Shown: positions 19,675-31,777 of the stretch, in pieces
Position numbering within the stretch: position 1 is the stretch's first letter
Layout of the letters: each line of letters opens with the position of its first letter
Source: Archegozetes longisetosus
Lineage: Eukaryota > Arthropoda > Arachnida > Sarcoptiformes > Trhypochthoniidae
Reading direction: 5' to 3'
Assembly (NCBI GenBank): GCA_018873245.2
Contig: JAEMBT020000009.1
Location: forward strand, 9,403,288 to 9,467,287
DNA: 64,000 nucleotides
The notes under the pieces: model-generated
The model's database searches: none
What the model was told of the DNA's origin: nothing
What the model saw: only the letters and a program-made list of their open reading frames with translations
Made by a program: the position numbers and the translations under genes

Positions 19675-20665
19675 TCAGTAATTAATTTTTTGCCATTATT
19701 CTTGAGCACTTGAATTAAACGTTTAGGCATAGAATTGGTCAATTTTCGAAGTGTATTTAACTCGATTCGCGACCAGGCGGCCAATATAGCAGCTTTGAGT
19801 TCGGAGACATTATCATATTGCCGGCCATTCGGTTAAATAAGCCGAACGAGTATACCTCACAGGTTCTCTATAGGTTTGAGATCAGGGCTAATTGACGTTC
19901 ACCCTAGAACCTAAAATTCTTGGTCCTCGAACCAGTTTTTGGCCGCATAAGATGAATGAATTGAAGAATTATCCTGCTGAAAATTCAGTTCGGCCACCTA
20001 TAAGGTTACCATTTGGTATCAAGTGATTTTCCAGGACGTTTATATATGTCTCTGAGTCTGACCTACCTACCAGAAAAACTATTTCAGCTTTTCCACCCTA
20101 CCCGAAAGCGACTCAGACCATCACCGAATCCCCGCCTGCGACACTTTTTGAAAAGTATTGCGGTTCTCGTTTGACATCGTGCCAGTAGTATTTATTACCA
20201 TCTCGACCATCTAAATTGAATTTCTTTTGATCACTGAAAAGAAATTTCTGCCAATTTTTGGTCCAGGACACATACTTTTCGGCCCAGAGAACTCGTGCCT
20301 GAATGTGGTGTTTTGTCAATTTTTGCGCTTTCTTCTTCTTCTGGTATTTCAAATTTTCTGAGGATGATATGATTTGTCGAACTCTTCTTGTTGAAAAACT
20401 GACATTATTTTTTGCTTCTATTTGAGCTGTTAATAAATTACCACCGCTGGCGTCTCTCAATATGTGGCGGACGGCCCAACAGGATAGTAACGGGTGCCTT
20501 CAGGGGCTCCTTTTCTACCATAATTATCGGGATCTAAAAGAAATCTGTTAACGGTTGATCGAGAACGCCAAATTTTCCGATCGATGTTCGTCAGGTTATT
20601 TTTTGATCCCGATAGGCAAGAACTTAGTCACGCTCAAAATCAGTTAAATATTTGCCGAGAGGCAT
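19675..20665 (-). pseudogene. Tc1-family transposase, heavily decayed
   Basis: The minus-strand reading starts at an ATG (20663-20665) with MPLGKYLTDFERD, the usual start of Tc1 transposases; a stop follows directly. The middle (20460-20113) is open: RRVRQIISSSENLKYQKKKK, then FLFSDQKKFNLDGRDG with the first catalytic Asp but Gln where neighbours have Glu. Later frames keep QDNSSIHSS (second Asp) and SPDLKPIENL (catalytic Glu), interrupted by stops. The end is AAWSRIELNTLRKLTNSMPK near 19770-19700. Unlike the element at 15330, this copy retains the N-terminal DNA-binding region but has many stops and at least two frameshifts. I did not identify its terminal repeats. Confidence 0.8.
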
Positions 20666-21160
20666 AATAAATAATTTTTTATTGATTAACTTGTTTTAAA
20701 ATTTGTTATATTATAGCTTTCGACTCTTGCTATACTTGATTTCTCAAAATCTGAAGTAGAATCTCCGATATTTATAGTTAATTTGGTTGTTCATCAGCAC
20801 GTTTATTTCCTAATTTCAAATCAGGTTTTCGATTATTACATGCGCCACACTACATAAAGTCAATTGGGATTTAGTGGAATTCTTTCTTAATCTATTTAAC
20901 AGCTGTGTGTAAAATTTTATTCAAGTTATTGAGCCCTTTAAGAAGTTATCAAAATTTTTTATCTCGCGTTTTGATTCTTTCCAGCACTGTATTGTTATAT
21001 TAAAACAAAAAAGTATTTTAATTTGTTTTGTAAACTTTCTATTTGTTATGAGAATGAAAGTAAAACTCTTATTTCGTTATGACTATAAAAGGTTTTGTTT
21101 AGTTCGCTCTAATTGTAAAAGCAAATTCTTATTCTAATTTAATTACAATAGGAAATTAAT
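20666..21160. other. Intergenic, no gene seen
   Basis: Probably includes the 5' end of the decayed Tc1 element, whose terminus I could not place. Confidence 0.3.
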
Positions 21161-21452
21161 TGTTATGGGATCTAATACTGGAATGCTTGAACATCCCTTT
21201 TTAGGAATAACTTTTCTTGAAATTATAACTCGAAAATATTCTTAAACATCCTTTTATTAATTAGTCAGAAGAGTATAAAAAGAGAGAGTAATAGAGTAGA
21301 AATTAAGTGAGTTAGACGAGAGTGCAAGAGAGCTTAGACTCTGTGCAATACATTTAATCTTTATGTATTATCATTCAATTTATATTTTAATAAAGATTGT
21401 TAATTGTTTAAGTCTGAGTTGTTATTTCGCTATATAAAAATCCACTCTCACA
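21161..21452 (+). mobile_element. LTR-like segment with TATA box, poly(A) signal and possible primer-binding site
   Basis: The segment starts TGTTATGGGATC and ends CTCTCACA (TG..CA). Inside are a TATA box (TATAAAAAG at about 21276) and, about 115 bases on, AATAAAG (about 21391), the order expected in the U3-R-U5 of a retrotransposon LTR. Immediately after the end is TTTGGCACTGATGCCGAACC, resembling the TGGC...GAAC primer-binding sites of insect LTR elements. No gag or pol follows, so this would be a solo LTR with a short internal remnant. Boundaries are approximate; no second LTR was found to prove it. Confidence 0.45.
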
Positions 21453-21979
21453 GTATTTGGCACTGATGCCGAACCTATAGTTTAGTTCTACAAGGTTCCA
21501 AATAGAACATTGAGTAATTGTAGTAATTTTATTTCAAACAGCAAATCCAGAGCAAAAATTAATTTAAAATTAAATAAATTATTGAGAAATCCATTTCTGA
21601 GGTATATCGGAAAACATTTACTACAATAAAAAATTTCTAAAAACTCAATAATTTATTTTCGTAATTATTTCAGCCAAATTAATATTGAAACTAACTTTAA
21701 TCTCTTAAAATTTGATTGAGTTCGTAATGGTCAATAATTAAGTTGAAAGAATGCATTTCTAAGCCTCGATTGAATAATTTATTGATTCAGATATTTCATT
21801 ATTCAACTGAAAGCAGACTATCTCTAACATCACAAAACAATCACAATTAAAATCTGAAATCACAGCGATTTTCTGTTCTATATATTTTTCCATGTATTCA
21901 TTTGAGACATAATAAAAAAGCCAATTAAACAAACAAAAACAAAACAAAACAAAAATCAGAAAATATTTTCTAAGAAATC

Positions 21980-22600
21980 GATTGCATGCAAATATTTCTA
22001 TATGTAAACAACTTTTTTTTTACTGAAAAGTGCAATCAAAACCCTAATCCCAAAACCTACTTGCAATTCCATATTCCCAAACTGGTGTCCTGAGCACAAA
22101 TCCAGTGAGTCCACGTACCGTCCGTCTGAGCCCTCATTGGACTTGTGCTTACGACACCAGTTTCCTATTGGACTAAGGCTAGCCCTCGTCCAAAATTTGT
22201 ATAAAAAGCCTCGAATTTTAATAAAGATCAGTCAGTTTTTCCTTTGCACGTAAAAGTGCTGTTTCATTTAAAATTTTTTTTTCCTTTGCAAGTCTTGGCC
22301 CCTTTTTAGACTTAGTTGAGGTAGTGCTTATCGTCGAGCGCTTCCAACTAGTCTCCCTCCCTCTAAAGCTAAGACTCGCACAAACACTCTTTCCTTTTCC
22401 ACTGGCAGACGCCTAAACAGGTTCGCGAAGGCACTTAATCGCTGACCAACTCTTGTTCTCTGCTCTCGCTCCGGACCAAAGCATTGCTACTGCAAGAGCT
22501 CCGGACCTGTGAGCTGAAGAACGGAGAGTCGGCCTTTAGCGTCGCCTCGCGACAGTCCCTTTGTTCTTCGGCGACGACACACATTTATTTTATGAATCTG
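21980..22600 (+). mobile_element. GC-richer segment with promoter-like signals, possibly a second LTR or retroelement end
   Basis: A sharp rise in G+C against the flanks. TATAAAAAGCC at about 22201 is followed within 20 bases by AATAAAG and then TTTTTCCTTTGCA, repeated about 50 bases later. The block from 22300 to 22590 is rich in CTCGCTCCGG-like words. It has LTR or untranslated-leader characteristics but no coding sequence. Includes the palindrome at 22079-22163. Confidence 0.3.
22079..22163. repeat. Hairpin with 31-base arms and 23-base loop
   Basis: Left arm AAACTGGTGTCCTGAGCACA (22079 on) pairs with right arm ending in TGTGCTTACGACACCAGTTT (to 22163), with only a few mismatches over 31 bases. 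Loop 22110-22132. It lies about 40 bases upstream of a TATA box. It may be regulatory within a retroelement end. Confidence 0.7.
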
Positions 22601-24364
22601 AGTATTACTTTTGGATTTTGTAAATTTTTTATTAGTATATGTATGGAATTTCGTTCGATATAGTCTAAAATTATTTCTATTTATTCATTTGAAAATGTTG
22701 TCGAATTATAATGTTTCCATCTTCCATATCGAATGTATGATAAGCTTGACAACTTGTAAATCAGAGATAAATTTAATGAGAAGCAAGAGAAACCTTCAAT
22801 CTCAAGTTCAATATCACTTTGACTATCATTATGTACCATGATTAAATATTGACACTACTATCGGGATCGTATTTGTAAAAAAAGTGTTTAGATACAGGTG
22901 TAGACCTATTTGCAATTATCCAACTCTGCAAGAAAAAATGATAATTCTTAAAGTCTTAAACTAGTCTTTATTATATTTGGGCATCTAAATGATTTGTTCT
23001 CCACTTCTCTAATTTATAATTAATTTTTTTTTCATAAATATAAATTTATTTCTTCTGATACTTAAGAAAAGTTTGAGGTTTTAGTTAATGAAAATTCAAT
23101 TTTTAAAAGTTGAATTTCGGGGGAGGGTTAAAACTTGGAAAGTTTGAACTTGGTCAAAGTGAATCCTAGATTGAGATCCGATGTCTATAGAAAAACTTGT
23201 AAGTTGTTCAAAAGAAATCCTATCTTGCAGTCTAAATCAAAACTCTTTATTCGAGAAAAGATTTTCGAGTTATTGAAGCATAAAACGGTATAGAGTCAAA
23301 ATACTATATCACTGCTAGAAGCATCTCCTGATTGTAGAGATTTATATACGCTAGCAAGCATGATTTCTCAATATATTAATATAATTAGTTCATATTATTT
23401 TAGGTCGCGTTGAGTTAATTAAGATAAGGTTAAGTTGGTAAGATTATTTTTAAAAATATTCTAACTAGATTAAATATTCGCTGTCATATCGATATCGTTA
23501 TTCAAAATATACTCTAAATTTAATTCAAAGTAACCACTTAATATATATATTTAGATTTTATATTTGTATGTTGTTCGAAATTTCGTATTCTTTTGAAGAT
23601 GATTAGATTTTAATTAATTAATGGAGTGGTAACTAAATCTTTTAATAATTCAAAATAATTTTTCAATAATATTATTGATTTAGGCAATATTTTGCCGACT
23701 AAACGAAATTATCTCCCATTTGACCACAGGTTGGAAAACGAGAGAAACTGTTTAGATTTAGTATCCTTCATTTGATTATCGTATGTCTGGCAGTCATTTC
23801 TTAATGCGGATACTTCTTTCTATAATCTAATAATCTTATCGCATAAGTAGTATATAGTCTCAAGAATTTCTGTTTATCGATTTTACAAAGGCCTAACAAA
23901 TTATCTAATAGTACAAAACTTCCTTTTCCAACTCTTTCTTTATAGTACTTTAATGAATTTTTTGTTTAAGCCAACTAAAGTTACATTTTCAACATGAAGC
24001 ACTCAATTAACTACTTCAAATTACATTTTCTCTAATAATCAGTGAGAAAATGCTTCAGAGTCTGAATACTCCTCACTAAAAAATTAGACCTAAATTTGAA
24101 CTTACTGTTATATCAGATTGTATGAGACTAATAGTTTATAGTTAAAGTCTTAGTCTGAACTTAACTTGATTATCTTATAAACTATAAAAAATTGATTTAT
24201 GAAACTTGAGTCCAGATTATCTATAAATCCATAAACTTAAATCTAATTACCTATAAGCAATAAAATATAAGGATATACTCTGTACATTGTAAAGGTTAAG
24301 AATAATTTATCATCTGCAAGTACTATGGTAATTATTTAAAAACAAAATCCGTAAATGACAAATG
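22601..24364. other. Intergenic, no gene seen
   Basis: AT-rich sequence between the LTR-like segment and the trypsin promoter; no supported gene or repeat. Confidence 0.35.
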
Positions 24365-24399
24365 TATAAATACGAATAGAAATCATTTGAGAGTCAGTT
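24365..24399 (+). promoter_or_regulatory. Core promoter of the trypsin gene (TATA box plus initiator)
   Basis: TATAAATA at 24365-24372 and TCAGTT at 24394-24399, the arthropod initiator consensus, with its A (24396) 31 bases downstream of the TATA start. The spacing is as expected for a TATA-Inr promoter and predicts a 53-base 5' leader before the ATG at 24449. Confidence 0.72.
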
Positions 24400-24448
24400 T
24401 CACATTGGAGTCTTAGAAGATAGTTGGTTAACTATTAAGAAGTCCATA

Positions 24449-25609
<1,161 letters not shown>

Positions 25610-26059
25610 ATCTAATGCATTCTAGTCTTCAAATCTTACCACTTCTAAATATTTATTACATTTATTCTTGACTAGCCATAATTTGATTTCAAAAATGAAA
25701 ATCTCAATTTCCTAATCTTTTAAATTTTAAAAGTATTGTGTTATAAATTGGGATTTGGAAATATTCCTATTTTAAAATGTAATTCATCATCCCAAAAATG
25801 ATTTAGTTTTCAGAATTCAATAAATTAAATTATTAACAAATGATAAAGATCTCATTTCTGATTTGAGTGAGTGAGAATTTTTTATATTAAATTTGCCTTT
25901 CTTAAAATCTCCACCTATATCTGGTAAATCATTTTTAGTAGATTGTAGACAAATGGTTGTAAGGGATATATCACACATCGCTTTAGGTACAGTCTGATCA
26001 ATATTGCTCTCTGATCGACGAGCTGAATGTTTATCTTAAGCACATACACTTCGTCTTTC
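25610..26059. other. 3' flank of trypsin
   Basis: Contains the trypsin poly(A) signal AATAAA (about 25819). No other feature seen up to the transposon end near 26060. Confidence 0.4.
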
Positions 26060-26630
26060 TAGTTCTGTAACTAACGTTGCCAAGTCTCAAGGGATAATCG
26101 GTACAGTGAGATAAATTAAGCCCTGAATCCCAACAATAGAAAAGGGTCCAAATTTCTAGTAATAGTTATATTACTCAGAAGGAAACTTTCAGATCTGTCT
26201 CAAAAATTTCAACTTTTGGTCGTTACCAATTTAAAGATAATGTCATAACTTGAAATTTAATCACAATAAAAAATGCTGAGCACTAAATTTGATATCTAAT
26301 AAATTGGATCAAAGTTTAGCATATCTTGAGAAAGATTTGCTCATTAATCGTTTCTACCCCTTACAGCATACTTCATAGCAAATATATTGTTTAATAAGAG
26401 TTTTATAAGAGCTGTGTAGAAACTTTTAAATGTTCGATAAATGATATAATATTTTAAGTTAATTCATGAATATGGTAGTTAACAAAGAAATGATCAAAAC
26501 AAAATACATTTCTACAACGACTGCAGCATATAAACGATATTTCTTTACAATTTATTTCACTACAATTGTATATATCAAAATTGAAGCAAATATTTTTAAT
26601 ACTATCATAAGTCTCTACTGTTTCTTCACT

Positions 26631-28791
26631 CTAACCACATTTTTGCCAATTATTTTTAAACAAACGATAAAATAACGGGGATTGCAACTGACTATAAATT
26701 AATGAATGCATTTTAATGATATTATTTCTTAATCTTAATTCTATATTAAGATCTTCTAATGGCACATGATTATACATAATTTTGACAAAGTATTTCCATT
26801 GTCGAAATACTAATTTATCTAATGGCTGCAAAAAATGTGTAGTGGCTGCAGGAATGATTTGTAAGTTACATTTGAAATTATGAAAAATATCATCATAAAC
26901 ATTACTTTTGTTATGTCCTGACCAAGAATCCAGCAGTAAAACAAAATCTTTACTAATTATTGGTTTTATAACCTCAGCAAGGAACTTTTTAACAAGAGGT
27001 TTATTCATTTTACCAGAAGAACTCCAAACTATTTCAATGTTATTTGGGCGGAATAATTATTGTTCAACAACGGGTCCAAATTTTCCATTGATTTCCTGCA
27101 AACATAGTAGTAATTTTCCTACTAATTTTCCCTCAAAACTAATGATAGATTGAATTGTATAAGAATGAGTTATTGCATTTAAAGATGTGGCACTAACTTC
27201 TGTTTTACTTTCTCCGCAATTTGACAAAGTTCTTTGTGAATACATTTCGTAATTAAATCCCGATTGATCGGTATTTAAAATGTGATCGCAATCAAAATTT
27301 TGAAATAATAATTTAGAATTATTTACAAATTGCATTGCGTTTTCTCTTTTTTGATTGTCTATTGCTGAAGTTATATTAATGAATTTAGTTATTTTTCGCG
27401 ATCTTGTCCTGTATTTAGTTTTAAATCTATTGATCCAACTGTCGCTTGCTTTGAAATTAACATTCAATTCTCGAGATTTCTGCATCACCCATTTTTTAAA
27501 ATTAATATCATGGACTGTTAAGAATATAAGAATCATGTAATGTAGTAAAGTTGTATAGAAACTAAAGTCTTATGGTACTCATTTTTCGCATATAGTATTG
27601 CAAAATATACTTATTACAAAAATTAGTGTCGATTTTTTGCATAAGAAACGAAAATAACTAATCAGCAAAGTTTTAAAATAATACTATAAATTTTATAATG
27701 ATTCCTAAATAGTCAAATTTTACAAATCCTTAGTATATTATACAGGGTTTAACATAATTTCTTGCAAGGGGGTGCAGCAAACGACTACCGATAATATGAA
27801 CGTTTTAATATATATATTTTTAAAAATACTATGAAAAACCCTCTTGATTGACAGAATTAAATGTATTGCATTCAAAGAAGTTAAATATACTGGAGTAGAT
27901 TTCATTTAGGATAGTTGAAAGTTGGATGACTGTAAAAACTGGTAAAAAATAATTTTCACTCTCAACCATTACAAAACATGTATTGAAGTGTTGAAATCAT
28001 TGGAAAATGATACAGAATTGTTTGAACACTGTTATTGTGTTATCCAGAAAAACCTGAAGCTGTGCGTCGATCAAATGGTCACAATATCGAGAATTGAACT
28101 TGTATCTTTCATTTCTGTTTTCCATAACGTATATAATGAAATTTAGTTTAAACTTATAGCTTAATTAGTTTTTTGCTGAACCCTCTTGCAAAAGGTTTTG
28201 TTAAACCCTGTATATCAAAAGCTTGCTGCGCGATTAAAAAACATAGTTATATTATTATAACTTACCAGGGAGCTTTTTAACATTTCGAGAAATCTTATAT
28301 TTTTCATAGACAAAATGTTCAATTTTTTTATACTTTTGCAAATTGGTTCGACCTTTGCTGACGTATTCCACTATTCTATATACTTCACGCATGCTATTCA
28401 ATTTGCGAAATCTATTTTGAATCGACGAGAATTTTCTAAAATTTCCATTAGATAATTTTGAATATGAAGCAATATTCTTCATTTGATCAAAAGTATACTT
28501 TTGTTTAATCGTATCATTTTGCTCAAATTCATATTCGTATTCAGAATCACTTTCTAAAGTTCGCTTATTATTGCAATTATTGTCATTCAATTCAAAATCA
28601 TAATCACTTTCAATATCAGACTGTTCCAAATATTCTTTACTATTAAAATTATTATTTAATATTCCATCTAAACAATTGAGAAGTAATTGAGCTATTAGAT
28701 TTCCGTCATCAGTAACTTTTGTTCTCGTATCTTTAAACTTTTCGCTAACAATATTTTGCAATTCGTAAACGATATTAATTGGATTAACCAT
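26631..28791 (-). pseudogene. CENP-B/pogo-type transposase, two exons, one in-frame stop
   Basis: Exon 1 28791-28266 (start at the Met of MVNPINIVYELQ), donor CCTG|GTAAGT; exon 2 from 27514, acceptor TTAACAG|TC, phase 1. Exon 1 gives an acidic N-terminus and a helix-rich region (YTFDQMKNIASYSK...). Exon 2 begins VHDINFKKWVMQKSRELNVN then FKASDSWINRFKTKYR, the HTH_CENPB domain. The DDE_1 nuclease follows: HILNTDQSGFNYE (Asp 1), VLLLDSWSGHNK (Asp 2) and FLQPLDKLVFRQWK (Asp 3). A single TAA (27057-27059) interrupts the frame, which continues unshifted to NNWQKCG at 26631. So the gene is one codon from intact, which suggests recent activity. An unrelated MITE (27743-28210) sits in the intron. Confidence 0.85.
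27743..28210. mobile_element. MITE with TA target site, nested in the transposase intron
   Basis: Termini CAGGGTTTAACATAATTTCT (27743) and the complement CAGGGTTTAACAAAACCTTT (28210), then TTGCAAG(G/A)GGGT inside both. TA flanks at 27741-27742 and 28211-28212. 468 bp, no ORF. TA target and CAGGG start fit a Tc1/mariner/pogo-mobilised MITE. Its position in an intron would leave the host transposase message unaffected if spliced. Confidence 0.85.
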
Positions 28792-29180
28792 TAAAAAAAT
28801 AAATTTGAAAACAAATAGTATGTTTATAAATAAATGTAAACACAAAATTGATCACAAGTTAAACTTTGTAGTGATCATTTGCTAAAAAGTATGCTGTAAG
28901 GGGTAGAAACGTTTAATGAGCAAATCTTTCTCAAGATATGCTAAACTTTGATCCAATTTATTTGATATCAAATTTAGTGCTCAGCATTTTTTATTGTAAT
29001 TAAATTTCAAGTTATGACATTATTTTTTAATTGGTAACGACCAAAATTTGAAATTTTTGAGACAGATCTGAAATTTTCCTTCTCAGTGGACCCTTTTTTC
29101 TGCCGAAACTCAGAGGTTTATTTATACTGACTTTATCGGTCAATTCCTTGAGATTTGGTAAAGCTATCTGTAACATTGTA

Positions 29181-29614
29181 TTAAACTGCGCTAAATTTTG
29201 TTTTATAATCTACTATTTTGACGAAATTCCTTCATACTTTTCATAGTGACTCGACTTCTGCTATTTCCATTTTCCGCAAAGGAACTGGTTCCAATGCGTA
29301 CACTAGTGACAACTAACAATTATGAATAATGCAAGTGTTCCCATGAATATTAAACGTTCTTCTTTTATTGAACCAAATTTAACACTATCTTTAGGACAAA
29401 TATTGATACAAAAGTCACCTACATGCTTAATGAAATCTAGATTCGGATAGATACATAGTAAAGGATTCAAAAATTAAATGAAAGGGACAAAATTTACAGC
29501 ATTTCAAATAGAGAGCGTACAAATGACGTACAATTAGAGCAAATTGTATGTGCTGTAAGAGTTACCAAAATTGAATAAATGCGATTATATATAAGATAAA
29601 TTGTGTGAATCCTG
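29181..29614. other. Intergenic, no gene seen
   Basis: Spacer between the Tigger-like and hAT-like elements. Confidence 0.35.
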
Positions 29615-30355
29615 TTACTAGTAAACGGTTACTCGATTACTTAATAAAATAACCAGTTACTGGTTACACGGTTCTGCATACGGGTACTTTTTCGGTTAAT
29701 CTTTAATATTTTTCCATTGTTTCTATTGGTTTGCTTTTTTGTTTAAACGATTAATTGATATCTATATCAAAATACCAAGCATTAGTTTTGTTTCGTCCTT
29801 ACAAACGCCATTGGCCAAAGCATTACAAGAAATGAAATCTTATTTGAATTCAGATAAGGAACCAATTGAATAGAGTTATGGAGTATAAACTGTAAATGTT
29901 TTCTATTAACATCAGAATTAGTTCAGCAATCTTTATGTGTCACTGGTAATTCAATTCCGTGTGAACAATTATTCTCTAAAATGGATCAGATAATAAGTTA
30001 TCAAAGAACAAACTTTGGTGGAAATGTGGTTGAAATGATTAGATTTATTTGCTGCAATTTATCAAATTTAAAGAAATAGTTTCTATACTATTCGAAATCA
30101 TTCTGTTGAATATTACTATTTCTGTATCTGATTCTAAGAGTTCTTAGTTACTATAAATAAGATTAATTTTAACAAGTTTTGTTAAAATTTATAATCTTTA
30201 GGTGATACTCAATTATATCATTTAATTATTTTTGTAGCTTTAGTCTTAATAAATCAATTTCTATAAATTAACCGTAAAAGTAACCAAATAATCGAGTGTT
30301 TTGAGGTAACAGCAACCGAGTAACCGATTAGTTCATAGTAACCGAGTTCCCACAG
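29615..30355 (+). mobile_element. hAT transposon remnant
   Basis: Both ends are dense in GGTTACTCG/CGAGTAACC words: ACGGTTACTCGATTAC at about 29623, AACCAGTTACTGGTTACACG at about 29650; at the right, GTAACCAAATAATCGAG near 30268 and AACCGAGTAACCGATTAGTT near 30315. This subterminal motif clustering is typical of hAT elements. Between them is the 3' end of a hAT transposase. Boundaries approximate. Confidence 0.65.
29915..30079 (+). pseudogene. hAT transposase C-terminal dimerisation domain fragment
   Basis: The open frame reads ELVQQSLCVTGNSIPCEQLF then SKMDQIISYQRTNFGGNVVE and MIRFICCNL. This is the hATC domain pattern (L-x-IPATS-x2-E-R-x-FS, then I-x-x-x-R-x-x-L and F-x-x-NL). An upstream scrap in the same family (ALQEMKSYLNSDKEPIE, about 29818-29873) ends in a stop. 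The RNase-H-like catalytic region is missing, so it is inactive. Confidence 0.75.
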
Positions 30356-30367
30356 ATCTAATACAAG

Positions 30368-30583
30368 ATGGAAAATAAACGAACAACTCATTCTTCACAA
30401 GCTGTCAGTATGTCGATATCATTGCTTTCAGATTATCGCAACAATCTGTTGGCAACAATAGACGACTTACGTTCAATTGAAGAATTATTGGCTGAACTGC
30501 AAATAGGAATCAATCGATTAACCATTCAGCTTCCGAAATTTAAACCTCAAATGCCATTATGTTTCAGTCCATACTCAACGTAA
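30368..30583 (+). CDS. Small helical protein, unrecognised
   Basis: ATG at 30368, 71 residues, ending TAA. Residues 18-55 are strongly helical and amphipathic (LLSDYRNNLLATIDDLRSIE, then ELLAELQIGINRLTIQL), with leucines spaced for a coiled coil; the C-terminus is proline-containing (PKFKPQMPLCFSPYST). No signal peptide or membrane segment. It starts right after the hAT remnant and could be a host single-exon gene or one exon of a larger one. Family unknown. Confidence 0.35.
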   Translation: MENKRTTHSSQAVSMSISLLSDYRNNLLATIDDLRSIEELLAELQIGINRLTIQLPKFKPQMPLCFSPYST

Positions 30584-31349
30584 TCTAAATAATTGTTTGG
30601 GATATTCTTTATCTAACTGTGAAATTTAATTTATTATCTAACCTATCTCTTATACTCACTTGTTTAATCATTATTTGAATTTAAATAAGATTAAAATGGT
30701 CTCCGATTTGTAATTTCGAATATTTGATTGAAGATTTGGTAAATACTTCAAAAGGGTGTGAGTTTATAAAATATTTTGCACTCAGAAATTATCAATTACT
30801 GATAGGACTCTGTTTTGTGTTATTGAGAGTGAGTGAAGATTAACAATAAGTTCAACGCACTCCATCCTAAGAGGCTCTTGCACTTACAGTATCAATATAA
30901 TTTTTGTTTCCGGACATATATTAACCCTTCAGCATAACTTAACTTCCGGATACGTGAAATAAATGTGGGGTGAAATGTTAGCCTACATTTTCTACATTTA
31001 TATCAGTTCGAAGTGAGTACTTATACTATTGGAAACAGTTAATTCGTGTTCTAAGTTTTAATTTACTCGTTACTTAATTTTTAGTCATTATCTGCCACAG
31101 CTTCATTCACCACCTCCCGCTTTGCTGGTGGTGACATCACTGCGACACAAATAGTAAACACTAAGCACTGCGATGTTAGGTCAAATTTGTCCTTGGTAGT
31201 TACAGATGGGATCTCAGAAAGATATGTTGCCAGAAAAACATTTCTAAAAATAAAGTTATAAGTCTAAATTAAATCAGGTTATTCTCATTCAGTCAGATAT
31301 ATGACTGGTGAAATCTGAATTCTCAAGAAATTGCAACATTTTGCTGATT

Positions 31350-31570
31350 TTAGAAAGATTTCAAAGTAAAACTTGAAAACATTTTACCCCATAGTTGTGG
31401 TGAAAGGTTAATATTTTCCATGAAATTATTAATCCCCATTAATAATATATGCTTATGTTCTTTAATATCAATAGATTTAAATATTTTAGTTTTAAAAATT
31501 AAATCTGAGACAAATTGTTGACCAATCAAATTGCAAAATGGAGTCACAATATTCGATAAAAGGGTAATAA
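31350..31570 (-). CDS. Orphan exon-like ORF, unrecognised
   Basis: Minus-strand open frame without a proper start ATG: LLSNIVTPFCNLIGQQFVSD, then IFKSIDIKEHKHILLMGINN and LSPQLWGKMFSSF. It looks helical and faintly resembles a HEAT-type repeat of nuclear transport receptors, but the match is too weak to name. A stop lies a few codons upstream. Possibly a fragment of a decayed gene. Confidence 0.2.
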
Positions 31571-31777
31571 GTAAATATTTTTATCATACATGTGATAAGA
31601 TAATAAATTATCGACATTTGAATGGTTTCATTCAACAAAATAAGTGCAGACAAACAGACAATCGCAATATATCTGGTTTTAGCAGTATGTAATAATTCAC
31701 AATTAATTCGAACACTTAATTATATTGGTTTAATGTTTAACTCAGTTTAATAAGATGATTAAAAATTGAAACTTAAA

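Larger units (their letters stand above)
26060..29180 (-). mobile_element. CENP-B/Tigger-type DNA transposon with about 300-bp terminal inverted repeats
   Basis: The left end (26060-26385) and right end (28865-29180) are inverted copies of each other at moderate divergence. Shared words include AAGGGTCC next to the ends, CAGATCTGTCTCAAAAATTT, AAAAATGCTGAGCACTAAAT and GTTTCTACCCCTTACAGCAT. Between them is a two-exon pogo/Tigger-like transposase on the minus strand. The long inverted repeats are unusual for this superfamily, where short ones are typical. Exact termini and target duplication could not be fixed. Confidence 0.85.
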
